NCBI GenBank assembly: GCA_947253305.1
Contig: CAMXYZ010000040.1
Span: 1 to 9,141 of the forward strand
From: an uncultured Helcococcus sp.
GTDB lineage: Bacteria; Bacillota; Clostridia; Tissierellales; Peptoniphilaceae
DNA length: 9,141 nt
Reading direction: 5' to 3'
Shown: positions 1 to 6,650 of the stretch, piece after piece
How the letters are laid out: each line of letters opens with the position of its first letter
Position numbering within the stretch: position 1 is the stretch's first letter
The notes under the pieces: generated by a model
Told to the model about the DNA's origin: nothing
Seen by the model: only the letters and a program-made list of their open reading frames with translations
The model's database searches: none
Position numbers and translations under genes: made by a program

Positions 1-2270
1 GTCTCTTTCTTTACCATCTTTTCTATATCATAAATTAACTTAGTAAAATATTCTTCAAAATTTAACTCATCAATTAAGTCAATATTTTTAATGATATTGT
101 TTTTTATCATTTCTATTGATTTTTCTTTTAAATTTTTAATCATATAACTTTCATCTTGATCATTTTTCAAAATTTCATTCAAAAGTTCTAATAATTCCTG
201 TTTTATTAAGTCTTTAGGCTCCCCTATTTTATTAGATAAAAAAGTTTGTACGGGAGTAACTATCTTCGATAATATTGATTGAACAAAACCATTAATGCTT
301 TGGCTCGTAAATTCATTTACATGTCTATTTAGCTTATCTATATTATCACTACTAAAGTCAGAAATAGACTCGTATATATTATCTAGCGCATCATTAGAAA
401 TTTCTTTCACTTCTTTAGCTAATAGATTTGGTAAACCTTTTACAGAGACTTGCCAAGTAGCTTTGTTCTTATATGCTTCTACTGGATTATCTTTGTTTAG
501 ATTGTGGACATCCAATAGGGATTCCCCGAAGCTCATAGATGCAAGAACTCCACTTCTTACGAGTGGTACTCCAAATCCTGTCCAGCCAGCTATTGTAGTA
601 GCAATTTTAGTAGCTTCTGTTCCCAGTTCCGCATTTGTAAATGCATATATCGAATTTAGTGTAAATCTCATACCAAATATTAAATTTTGTACACTAGATA
701 TATTTCTATTTAATTTTTGATTTCCAAATAGTATATATTCAATCTGAGAATTAAAAGCTTCTCCTTTGTCTAATTTATTTCCAAATTTATCGACTATATA
801 TTGAGCGATTAGTACATTGTCTATAATATTATTGTGATTATTAGGAATTAAATTATCAGTTTGTTTGATTATTTTTCTAAAGTTTGAAATTTTATTGCTA
901 CTTGATATATCATCCACAGAAATTGAACTATAATTTGCTATAGCCTCTATGTCTTCTTTATTTATATAACTGTAAATAGAGTTAGGATTTTCTACCTTTT
1001 CTATATTAGAGATGTTTTTGGTAAAATTCTCTATTTCTTTTTTATTCTTTTTCGATTCTTTTACAGCTTCTTTAGATGCTTCCTTTTTATTTCTTGTCCC
1101 TAATAGATATTTATAAATTTTAAAATTATTAAGTGAAGGAAGCTTTTTATTATTTTTAATATCAAATTCTAAAGATAAGAAATCCTCAAGATCTTTTGAT
1201 TCTGGTTTGAATAATGCATTCTCTTTTTTGAGAGAATCTAACATTTTATCCATTGTATCTTCATGTTCTTTTAATTTTTTTAAGAAATTACTTATATTCT
1301 CGGTAGTGAATTCCTGCCTTGTACTTCGAGCTTCACTTTTGAAATTATCCTTAATATCTGAATCTTCCAAATTATCAATTGATGATTTCCATGTGTCTAG
1401 CTTTTCTTGAGTTCTTTCACTATCCACAAGAATATTTTCTAATATTCCTATTATTTCTTTGAAATTTAAATTTGCAATTGTAATTTTCGTCCACAATTCA
1501 TCAATTTCTTCTCTGTATTCTTTTAATAATTCATTAATTGTTTTCTTAGATTCTTTTATAATATTCTTTCTTATTTTTTCTTCATTTTCATTTATTTCTT
1601 CATCATCTTTTGATTCTTCAAATTTTTTAATTTGATCATTTAATTCTTTAATTTCTTTTTTATACTCTTTAAGTCTAGAATTTATTTTGAAGAATTCATC
1701 ATTAATATCTTTAAATTCTTGATCATATTTATATATCTTCTCTTCCAAATTATTGATATCTACATTTAACTTTGAATAACTTTCTTCATAATCAAATTTT
1801 TTATCAATAACTCCATTGTATTTTTTAGAATCAAAGATTAATTCCATTAAATTTATGACTCCCTTTGACATATCATAGGGACCTTTCAATTTCATGTAGT
1901 CCACAATTTGTTTTTCAAGATTTGTGCTGTCTAGTAATTTACTATTTTCATCTAATACAAGTTTTGAACTATTTAATTTCGTTTTGTAAAACTTACTTTC
2001 ATTATTATTTAAATTTTCTTCTAAAGTATATCTAATATAATCATTGATATATTCTTCTTCTAGAGCTATACCAAATATATTATATTTGGTGTACAAATCT
2101 CTATCATATTTTGACATCAAAGAGTGCATAGCTGTTTCATTTGATATATAGAGATGAGTATTTGCATTTGCTATCTTTACCACATCCACAGTTACTAGAG
2201 CTATGCTGTATATGGGCAATAATATTAGAGCTAAAAATATTGAAACTATACCTTTTATATCTTTTCTCAT
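1..2270 (-). CDS. DUF5702-type Tad-locus membrane-anchored coiled-coil protein (3' end outside window)
   Basis: I checked this frame line by line from the ATG at 2270 to the window edge: 756 codons without a stop, so the protein is incomplete at its C-terminus. Residues 1-30 are a short basic start (MRKDIKG) and one hydrophobic segment (IVSIFLALILLPIYSIALV), then an alpha-helical stretch with SKYDRDLYTKYNIFGI, which resembles the N-terminus of Firmicute DUF5702 proteins found in tad loci. Residues about 155-355 are very rich in Glu, Lys, Asn and Ile in heptad-like spacing, suggesting long coiled coils; a second Lys-rich stretch lies near 395-425. Residues about 511-610 carry the most family-like block: EYILFG, then RFTLNSIYAF, IAGWTGF, SFGESLLDV and ATW. 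The start overlaps the stop of the preceding gene as ATGA and has no clear Shine-Dalgarno, so translation is probably coupled. The role is inferred as an exported, membrane-anchored accessory or tip component of the pilus; the family has no established biochemical function that I know of. Confidence 0.8.
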   Translation of the reverse strand, partial: MRKDIKGIVSIFLALILLPIYSIALVTVDVVKIANANTHLYISNETAMHSLMSKYDRDLYTKYNIFGIALEEEYINDYIRYTLEENLNNNESKFYKTKLNSSKLVLDENSKLLDSTNLEKQIVDYMKLKGPYDMSKGVINLMELIFDSKKYNGVIDKKFDYEESYSKLNVDINNLEEKIYKYDQEFKDINDEFFKINSRLKEYKKEIKELNDQIKKFEESKDDEEINENEEKIRKNIIKESKKTINELLKEYREEIDELWTKITIANLNFKEIIGILENILVDSERTQEKLDTWKSSIDNLEDSDIKDNFKSEARSTRQEFTTENISNFLKKLKEHEDTMDKMLDSLKKENALFKPESKDLEDFLSLEFDIKNNKKLPSLNNFKIYKYLLGTRNKKEASKEAVKESKKNKKEIENFTKNISNIEKVENPNSIYSYINKEDIEAIANYSSISVDDISSSNKISNFRKIIKQTDNLIPNNHNNIIDNVLIAQYIVDKFGNKLDKGEAFNSQIEYILFGNQKLNRNISSVQNLIFGMRFTLNSIYAFTNAELGTEATKIATTIAGWTGFGVPLVRSGVLASMSFGESLLDVHNLNKDNPVEAYKNKATWQVSVKGLPNLLAKEVKEISNDALDNIYESISDFSSDNIDKLNRHVNEFTSQSINGFVQSILSKIVTPVQTFLSNKIGEPKDLIKQELLELLNEILKNDQDESYMIKNLKEKSIEMIKNNIIKNIDLIDELNFEEYFTKLIYDIEKMVKKE

Positions 2271-2809
2271 TTTTTAATTTTTTGAATAAATTTATCGGAA
2301 GAAGATTTTATATCATCAAATATACTTGTTAATGAATATCCTTTTATGCTTATGTCTTTTATATCATCGTATATATAGTTGATAAAATCTATTTTTCTTG
2401 TAGCATCTGTAGTGTATGTTTTCCCAGTTTGTAAATAAATTCTATTGTTTGCACCATCATAATTCCTAATTGTATTTTTAATTAAATTTTCTTTACTATA
2501 TATAGTTAAATCATTTTGATTAAGCCTTTGAAGTTTCTGATTTTGCAGTTTTTCAGTTTCTTTCAAATAAGTTTTATCTATTCTTTTGATTAAATTAAAA
2601 TCATCATCAACTTCATTAACTATTTTTCTGCTATTAATATAAATAGATTCTAATGCTATACTCTTATTTATTGTTATAAATGATATGAACACCAAAACAG
2701 AAATAAATAAAACTATAATCGGGAACACTATAGCCGATTCAATATATTCAACAGCTCCTTTCTTTTTTTCTATAAATTTTCGAATTATATTAAAAATTAT
2801 TGACATCAT
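2267..2809 (-). CDS. TadE-like minor pilin/pseudopilin
   Basis: This 180-residue protein has the architecture of a TadE/TadG-family pseudopilin: a short basic leader (to KKKG at residue 18), then AVEYIESAIVFP and a hydrophobic helix to about residue 45, then a polar extracytoplasmic domain without recognisable motifs. In TadE proteins the prepilin peptidase cuts after Gly or Ala and a Glu sits at about +5. Here Glu24 is +6 if cleavage follows Gly18 and +5 if it follows Ala19, so the exact site is uncertain. The start chosen (ATG at 2809, followed by another ATG) lies inside the end of the pilin gene, a 20-nt overlap, and has no strong Shine-Dalgarno, so translation probably depends on ribosomes finishing the pilin gene. 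Its stop overlaps the next start as ATGA. Likely a minor component that joins or initiates the pilus; function inferred from family and position. Confidence 0.78.
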   Translation of the reverse strand: MMSIIFNIIRKFIEKKKGAVEYIESAIVFPIIVLFISVLVFISFITINKSIALESIYINSRKIVNEVDDDFNLIKRIDKTYLKETEKLQNQKLQRLNQNDLTIYSKENLIKNTIRNYDGANNRIYLQTGKTYTTDATRKIDFINYIYDDIKDISIKGYSLTSIFDDIKSSSDKFIQKIKK

Positions 2810-2966
2810 TTTTGATTCTATCTAATACAGCATCTAAAACACCCTTAATTCCTTCTTTAAATACAGCCGCTAGTACTACTACAACTATTAGTATTAGTAC
2901 TATCGCTATCATATTTACTTCACCTTTTTCATTTTTAATGAATTTTTGAAAAAATCTTTCTATCAT
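2790..2966 (-). CDS. flp: Flp-like major pilin (Flp1-like small pilin)
   Basis: A 58-residue gene read directly from the sequence: ATG at 2966-2964, TAA at 2792-2790. The product starts with a basic leader (MIERFFQKFIKNEKG), then one strongly hydrophobic helix (residues 19-36, rich in Ile, Val and Leu), then a short amphipathic tail. Size, leader ending in Gly15, single helix and position directly after tadC and before a TadE-like gene fit the Flp1-like pilins of Firmicute tad loci. Such pilins are cut by a dedicated prepilin peptidase and polymerise into the Flp filament. Oddly, the Glu usually found at +5 after the cleavage Gly is absent (Ile20 is there; Glu16 is at +1). It has the best ribosome binding site in the operon, consistent with a product needed in large amounts. 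It could instead be a small accessory pseudopilin, but no other pilin candidate is in the window. Confidence 0.82.
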   Translation of the reverse strand: MIERFFQKFIKNEKGEVNMIAIVLILIVVVVLAAVFKEGIKGVLDAVLDRIKNDVNNF

Positions 2967-2968
2967 TT

Positions 2969-2976
2969 CTCCTCCT
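2969..2976 (-). promoter_or_regulatory. Strong ribosome binding site of the Flp-like pilin gene
   Basis: On the minus strand AGGAGGAG ends two bases before the pilin ATG at 2966, with GGAGG centred about 6-8 bases upstream. It overlaps the tadC stop codon (TAG at 2977-2975). It is the closest match to the anti-Shine-Dalgarno among the tad genes and fixes the pilin start. Confidence 0.8.
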
Positions 2977-3817
2977 ATAATATGCTTAATAGCACGGGTA
3001 CCATCACCATCAACATTATTCCTAAAAATATAAATAGATTAGGAATTAGAAGTTTCCTATTCGCTTCTTGAGCCTTAAATATCATTTGTGATTTCCTATA
3101 ATCATTTGTTTCTTTTTTTATTAGTTCTAGCTTCTCTTCTAAATCATCCCCTCCCGTCTTAATATTTTGCATTAGATTAGAAATAAATTTTCTAATTAAT
3201 ATATCATTAGTTTTTACTAATATCGTATTGTAAGCCTCTTCCTCACTCATTCCATTATCTATTAATTGCTTAACCTTATTAAACTTATCAACTACTTCTC
3301 CATCACTATTTTGAGCTATAAATCCAATAGCTGTTCTCAGCGATATACCAAGATTAATTAATAAGCTCAGTCTTGTTATAAAATTCGGGAGATCATTTTT
3401 GAATTTCTTATTCTGCATTTTGTAATCATTCATAATTTTTGTATCCAATAGAAATGAATAGATAATTACAAAAAATATCCCACCAATTAATACCACTTCT
3501 TGATTTATATACGAAAAAAGTATGAGAACTATATTGATTAATATAAAACTTGAAAAAAGTTTTTTAGATATTAATATAATTAAATTTTCTTTAAGATTTT
3601 CTTCTCCATATAGATTTTTTATAGCAATTACTAATTTAGTACTTAATAGTTTTGACAATATATCTATGTATTTATTTGAGATGTATAAAAATGGAATTAA
3701 TATTTCTTTTTGTCTATGATTAATTGAATTAATTTCTTTTCTTCTAATAATATTAAATATAATGAAAGAAAATATCATTAAAGTCGATATAGATAAGCTT
3801 ATAAATCTTAATTTCAT
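2975..3817 (-). CDS. tadC: TadC-like inner-membrane platform protein (type II secretion F domain)
   Basis: This 280-residue membrane protein is the second of a pair of platform proteins. It has an N-terminal hydrophobic segment (about residues 4-24), two more near 86-104 and 108-124, a soluble helical domain at about 140-255, and a C-terminal membrane helix (about 258-279). The block NDLPNFITRLSLLINLGISL (residues 141-160) and the later TGGDDLEEKLELI (221-233) are typical of the type II/IV secretion F domain of TadB/TadC proteins. In Tad systems TadB and TadC form the membrane platform on which the TadA ATPase acts to extrude pilin. The start overlaps the tadB stop as ATGA, with a good GGAGG at about 3822-3826 a few bases upstream. 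The TadB/TadC assignment follows gene order and length; the two share a fold, so the symbols could be argued. Confidence 0.85.
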   Translation of the reverse strand: MKLRFISLSISTLMIFSFIIFNIIRRKEINSINHRQKEILIPFLYISNKYIDILSKLLSTKLVIAIKNLYGEENLKENLIILISKKLFSSFILINIVLILFSYINQEVVLIGGIFFVIIYSFLLDTKIMNDYKMQNKKFKNDLPNFITRLSLLINLGISLRTAIGFIAQNSDGEVVDKFNKVKQLIDNGMSEEEAYNTILVKTNDILIRKFISNLMQNIKTGGDDLEEKLELIKKETNDYRKSQMIFKAQEANRKLLIPNLFIFLGIMLMVMVPVLLSIL

Positions 3818-4521
3818 AATGCCTCCAGATTAGATATATTATGTCCCATATAAAATGAGAATAAGAATAATGCAAATACTGGAATTCTAATTAAATAGTC
3901 TACAAATTCTAATTTTGTATTTTGAGTAATATCCAAAACTATAAGTATTATCAAAGGAAGGAATGACATTATTATGAATTCTCTCTTTGCATTGTCAGCA
4001 ATTATTGAAAGTTCTATTTCTAATGCAATATTTTCATTGATCATATCCTTACTTATATTCGCAATTTCAGAAATTGATATACCAGATTTTAAAGAAATTA
4101 TTAAACTATCTATAAAAATATTAGCTTCCTCAAGATTCGTCTTTTCCTTAAATTTAATTAAAGAATTTTCAATTGAATTACCATTATCGATATCAAGAAT
4201 TAGTTCATTTAAATTTTTTACAATATATTCTTCTTCATTGAATATATATTTAATTTCTTCTGATGTATTAACTAAAGAATTATAAAAATTATTGGAACTG
4301 ATTATATTTGAATTGAATAAGTCTAGAAATTCTCTAAACATAATTCTTTTGTTTTTCATATTATTTTTAGTAAATATTTCATATACTATTTGATAAAATT
4401 TTAGACTTACTATTAGTGCTATAAATATTGAAATTATAATATTTTGAAAGAATATATATGAGTATAGAAAAAACATTAAAGATGAGATTGTATAACTCAA
4501 ATAAAATTTTTTATCCTTCAT
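3814..4521 (-). CDS. tadB: TadB-like inner-membrane platform protein (type II secretion F domain)
   Basis: A 235-residue protein with two closely spaced N-terminal hydrophobic segments (about residues 8-46), a cytoplasmic helical domain (about 57-180), and two C-terminal membrane helices (about 182-199 and 208-228). The cytoplasmic part contains FIDSLIISLKSGISISEIA (136-154), matching the F-domain pattern of helix, Gly, helix seen in TadB/GspF proteins. It is expected to sit in the cytoplasmic membrane, contact TadA and pair with the next gene product. The start at 4521 lies inside the end of tadA (11-nt overlap) and is preceded by GGAGAG. At 235 residues it is shorter than many TadB proteins, which often exceed 280 residues; no frameshift is visible, so I take it as naturally compact. 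Confidence 0.83.
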   Translation of the reverse strand: MKDKKFYLSYTISSLMFFLYSYIFFQNIIISIFIALIVSLKFYQIVYEIFTKNNMKNKRIMFREFLDLFNSNIISSNNFYNSLVNTSEEIKYIFNEEEYIVKNLNELILDIDNGNSIENSLIKFKEKTNLEEANIFIDSLIISLKSGISISEIANISKDMINENIALEIELSIIADNAKREFIIMSFLPLIILIVLDITQNTKLEFVDYLIRIPVFALFLFSFYMGHNISNLEAL

Positions 4522-5698
4522 AAATTCTCTCCATTTTTCTTGTATGAATCAATTCACTGATTTTAACAATCTGGTCTTTTTCGTAATTATATTCATAAAT
4601 TTTATTGATTTTCGTGTCTCCATTTTTATCTTGATATAATTCTGAAATTTCTGTGATTCTTCTTTTATCTTCTCCAATTCTACGAATTTGTATCAATATT
4701 TCTATCGATGAAGATATCATTCTTTTTATCGCTTCTAATGGAATATTTTCCCCTGATCTTAGCACCATAGTTTCAAGCCTAGAAATCATATCTAAAGTTG
4801 AATTTGCATGGGCTGTTGTAAGAGCTCCGTCATGACCTGTATTCATCGCTTGTAACATATCTAGAGTCTCGTCAGCTCTAACCTCCCCGACAATTATTCT
4901 GTCAGGCCTCATTCTAAGAGAATTTTTAATCAATCTTTTTATATTAATTTCACCTCTATTACCACTACTTCCTTGTCTCGTTTCCATACTGATTAAATTC
5001 TTTTTATTTAATAAATTTAATTCACGAGTATCTTCTATTGTTACAACTCTTTCATTTTCAGGTATAAATTGAGATAGGGCGTTTAAAAAAGTAGTCTTTC
5101 CTGAGGATGTCCCTCCACCAATTACAATATTATATTTAGCGATTATTAATTTTTTTAAGAATTTTGCTACTTCATGATTTATCGTGTTATTATCTATTAA
5201 ATCTTTAATCGTAATATCTTCTCTACTGAATCTTCTGATGGTTACACAAGGATCATCTTTTGAAATTGGAGGAAGAACTATATTGACCCTTGAACCATCA
5301 TAAAGCATGACATCTGCGATAGGATTTGACATATTGACCTCTCGCCCAGCATCTCCTACTATCTTTTGAATAATTCGATTATATTCATCATTATCCTCAA
5401 AAATTAATCTGCTTTCTTCTATAATTCCTTTTCGCTCTATAAAAATTTCATTATACGAGTTAATCATAATTTCATTGATATCATCTTCTTTCAAGAACTC
5501 TTCAATAATTCCAAGACCTCTGATTTCATTAAATATTTTTTCGCTATATTCTTTAATTTCATCTATATCAAGCTGTACATTATTATCAGATATATATTCA
5601 ACTATTTTCCTACTTATATATCTTTTAAGTTGTTCATCATTTAATATAATTATTTCTTCATTATTGACTAAATTTTTAATGACTTTAGTATCTATCAT
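4511..5698 (-). CDS. tadA: TadA/CpaF-family pilus assembly ATPase
   Basis: This 395-residue protein is a complete secretion ATPase of the TadA/CpaF branch of the VirB11/PilT superfamily, the hexameric cytoplasmic motor for Flp pilus assembly. Visible motifs in order: the N-terminal domain block PIADVMLYDGSRVNIVLPP (126-144), Walker A GGGTSSGKTT (194-203), the Asp box VVTIEDTREL (218-227), Walker B with the conserved Glu in RIIVGEVRADE (267-277), and the His box GHDGALTTAHANS (288-300). All catalytic positions look intact. The length is a little below many CpaF proteins because the N-terminal extension is short. The start at 5698 overlaps the upstream stop as ATGA and is preceded by AGAGGA at 5705-5710. 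It is the most secure functional call of the tad operon and identifies the cluster. Confidence 0.96.
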   Translation of the reverse strand: MIDTKVIKNLVNNEEIIILNDEQLKRYISRKIVEYISDNNVQLDIDEIKEYSEKIFNEIRGLGIIEEFLKEDDINEIMINSYNEIFIERKGIIEESRLIFEDNDEYNRIIQKIVGDAGREVNMSNPIADVMLYDGSRVNIVLPPISKDDPCVTIRRFSREDITIKDLIDNNTINHEVAKFLKKLIIAKYNIVIGGGTSSGKTTFLNALSQFIPENERVVTIEDTRELNLLNKKNLISMETRQGSSGNRGEINIKRLIKNSLRMRPDRIIVGEVRADETLDMLQAMNTGHDGALTTAHANSTLDMISRLETMVLRSGENIPLEAIKRMISSSIEILIQIRRIGEDKRRITEISELYQDKNGDTKINKIYEYNYEKDQIVKISELIHTRKMERIYEG

Positions 5699-6519
5699 AT
5701 TAAATCCTCTATTACAGCTAAATCTTTTATACTATATGCTCCATCTTTATTTTTAACAATAATCTCGCTATCTTCTTGTCTTAACTCGATAATATCTTTG
5801 TCATTAATTGTAGTTAGATAATTAAGTATATTTTCTATGTAATTAATATCCGAAGCTTCATTTGTGTAATAAATTATCTTGTCTGAATTTTTAATAATCT
5901 CAAGATTTCTCTGATTTAAATCAAAGCATATATCTAAAAATACGTATTTGAAATTAAGCTTTTTAATAGCTTCTAATATTTTTTTGTAATTTACATCGAT
6001 ATTTGTCTGTAGAGGAAGATTTGATGAATTTAAATAATATAGATTTTTATATTGATTCAAATCTATATCATCTTCAATTGAAAAGAGTATATTCTCTAGT
6101 CCGATTTCAGAATTATTGAATTTGTATTTATGGAAATTATTATAATTTACTAAGAGAGTTTTATGATTGTTTGATATTTGAAGTGCTAGATTTGTTATTA
6201 TAGGGTTTTCACTCCTCATCTCAGATAAATTAACAAAACTTATTAAGCTAGATTTCTGAACTTCTAAATCATGACTTTCAAATTCCTTAATTATCAAATC
6301 ATATATATTATCAATACTTTGATACTTAAGCTTTTCGTCATATAGATATAGTACAAATTTTCCATTTAACTTTTTATCTGTGATTGTTAATATACCCTCG
6401 TCTAATCCACTACTTGATTCTATAATATTAGCATTGATGTCAAAATATCTAGCATTCAACATTCTCTGTAGATTAGAAGCATATATCATATCATCCATGT
6501 ATATATTTATTTTTTTCAT
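5695..6519 (-). CDS. tadZ: CpaE/TadZ-like MinD/ParA-fold protein with degenerate ATP-binding loop
   Basis: I start this 274-residue protein at the ATG at 6519, because an excellent Shine-Dalgarno (AGGCGGTGA) covers the GTG and ATG codons at 6528 and 6525. The N-terminal 80 or so residues look like the receiver-like domain of CpaE/TadZ proteins. The rest has the outline of a MinD/ParA-type fold: a beta strand LISFVNL (92-98), a helix, the strand TLLVNYNN (121-128), and YVFLDIC (192-198) in the Walker B position, followed by NSDKIIYYTNEAS, where family members have a strand reading like a MinD switch region. The Walker A motif KGGxGKT expected after residue 97 is replaced by SEMRSENP, so ATP binding of the usual kind is unlikely. 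TadZ-type proteins localise the Tad machinery to the pole or membrane site. First gene of the operon and ATGA-overlapping tadA, which supports the call; similarity is weak, so the symbol is provisional. Confidence 0.65.
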   Translation of the reverse strand: MKKINIYMDDMIYASNLQRMLNARYFDINANIIESSSGLDEGILTITDKKLNGKFVLYLYDEKLKYQSIDNIYDLIIKEFESHDLEVQKSSLISFVNLSEMRSENPIITNLALQISNNHKTLLVNYNNFHKYKFNNSEIGLENILFSIEDDIDLNQYKNLYYLNSSNLPLQTNIDVNYKKILEAIKKLNFKYVFLDICFDLNQRNLEIIKNSDKIIYYTNEASDINYIENILNYLTTINDKDIIELRQEDSEIIVKNKDGAYSIKDLAVIEDLI

Positions 6520-6524
6520 ATTCA

Positions 6525-6533
6525 TCACCGCCT
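6525..6533 (-). promoter_or_regulatory. Ribosome binding site deciding the start of the TadZ-like gene
   Basis: Minus-strand AGGCGGTGA differs from the ideal AGGAGGTGA at one base and lies at ideal spacing (8 bases from the second G pair) from the ATG at 6519. Earlier in-frame GTG and ATG codons fall inside it and so are unlikely starts. Confidence 0.7.
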
Positions 6534-6539
6534 AAATTG

Positions 6540-6585
6540 ATATTAACACAAATGATTTTTTAAAAACTTTCAAGATTGTTAATAT
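6540..6585 (-). promoter_or_regulatory. Candidate tad operon promoter/operator region with inverted repeat
   Basis: The 131 bases between the upstream stem-loop terminator area and the TadZ-like gene must hold the tad operon promoter if the terminator works. A perfect 9-bp inverted repeat, ATATTAACA (6540-6548 on plus) and TGTTAATAT (6577-6585), separated by 28 bases, lies here. Read on the minus strand the arm nearest the gene contains TGTTAATAT, which resembles an extended -10 (TGnTAATAT); a TTGAAA occurs at 6573-6568 but is about 22 bases from it, too far for an ordinary -35. The implied leader would be very short. Both the promoter and its regulation are tentative. Confidence 0.3.
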
Positions 6586-6613
6586 AAATTAATAATTTGT
6601 ATTTAAAATTTAA

Positions 6614-6642
6614 AAAGCATAGATTTTTAATTCCTATGCTTT
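6614..6642 (-). terminator. Rho-independent terminator after the ABC ATPase remnant
   Basis: A 9-bp perfect stem AAAGCATAG (6614-6622) and CTATGCTTT (6634-6642) with an 11-base loop. On the minus strand it is followed by TTTTTAAATTTTAAAT, a T-rich run. It lies 8 bases past the remnant's stop and insulates the tad operon from upstream transcription. Confidence 0.75.
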
Positions 6643-6650
6643 AGTTTATA

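Noticed and set aside
295..720. Plus-strand open frame of 141 codons
   Set aside because: It lies wholly opposite the continuous minus-strand DUF5702 frame, which has family-like motifs here; no ribosome binding site or recognisable product on the plus strand.
1141..1800. SMC- or Rad50-like protein, suggested by the long coiled coil
   Set aside because: No ATPase motifs occur, the protein begins with a membrane segment, and the locus and C-terminal block fit the DUF5702 family of tad loci.
3974..4285. Plus-strand open frame of 103 codons, with similar ones at 1207-1410, 2141-2332, 3522-3719, 4653-4835 and 5475-5756
   Set aside because: All are antisense to well-supported tad genes and read as hydrophobic low-complexity shadows of AT-rich coding sequence.
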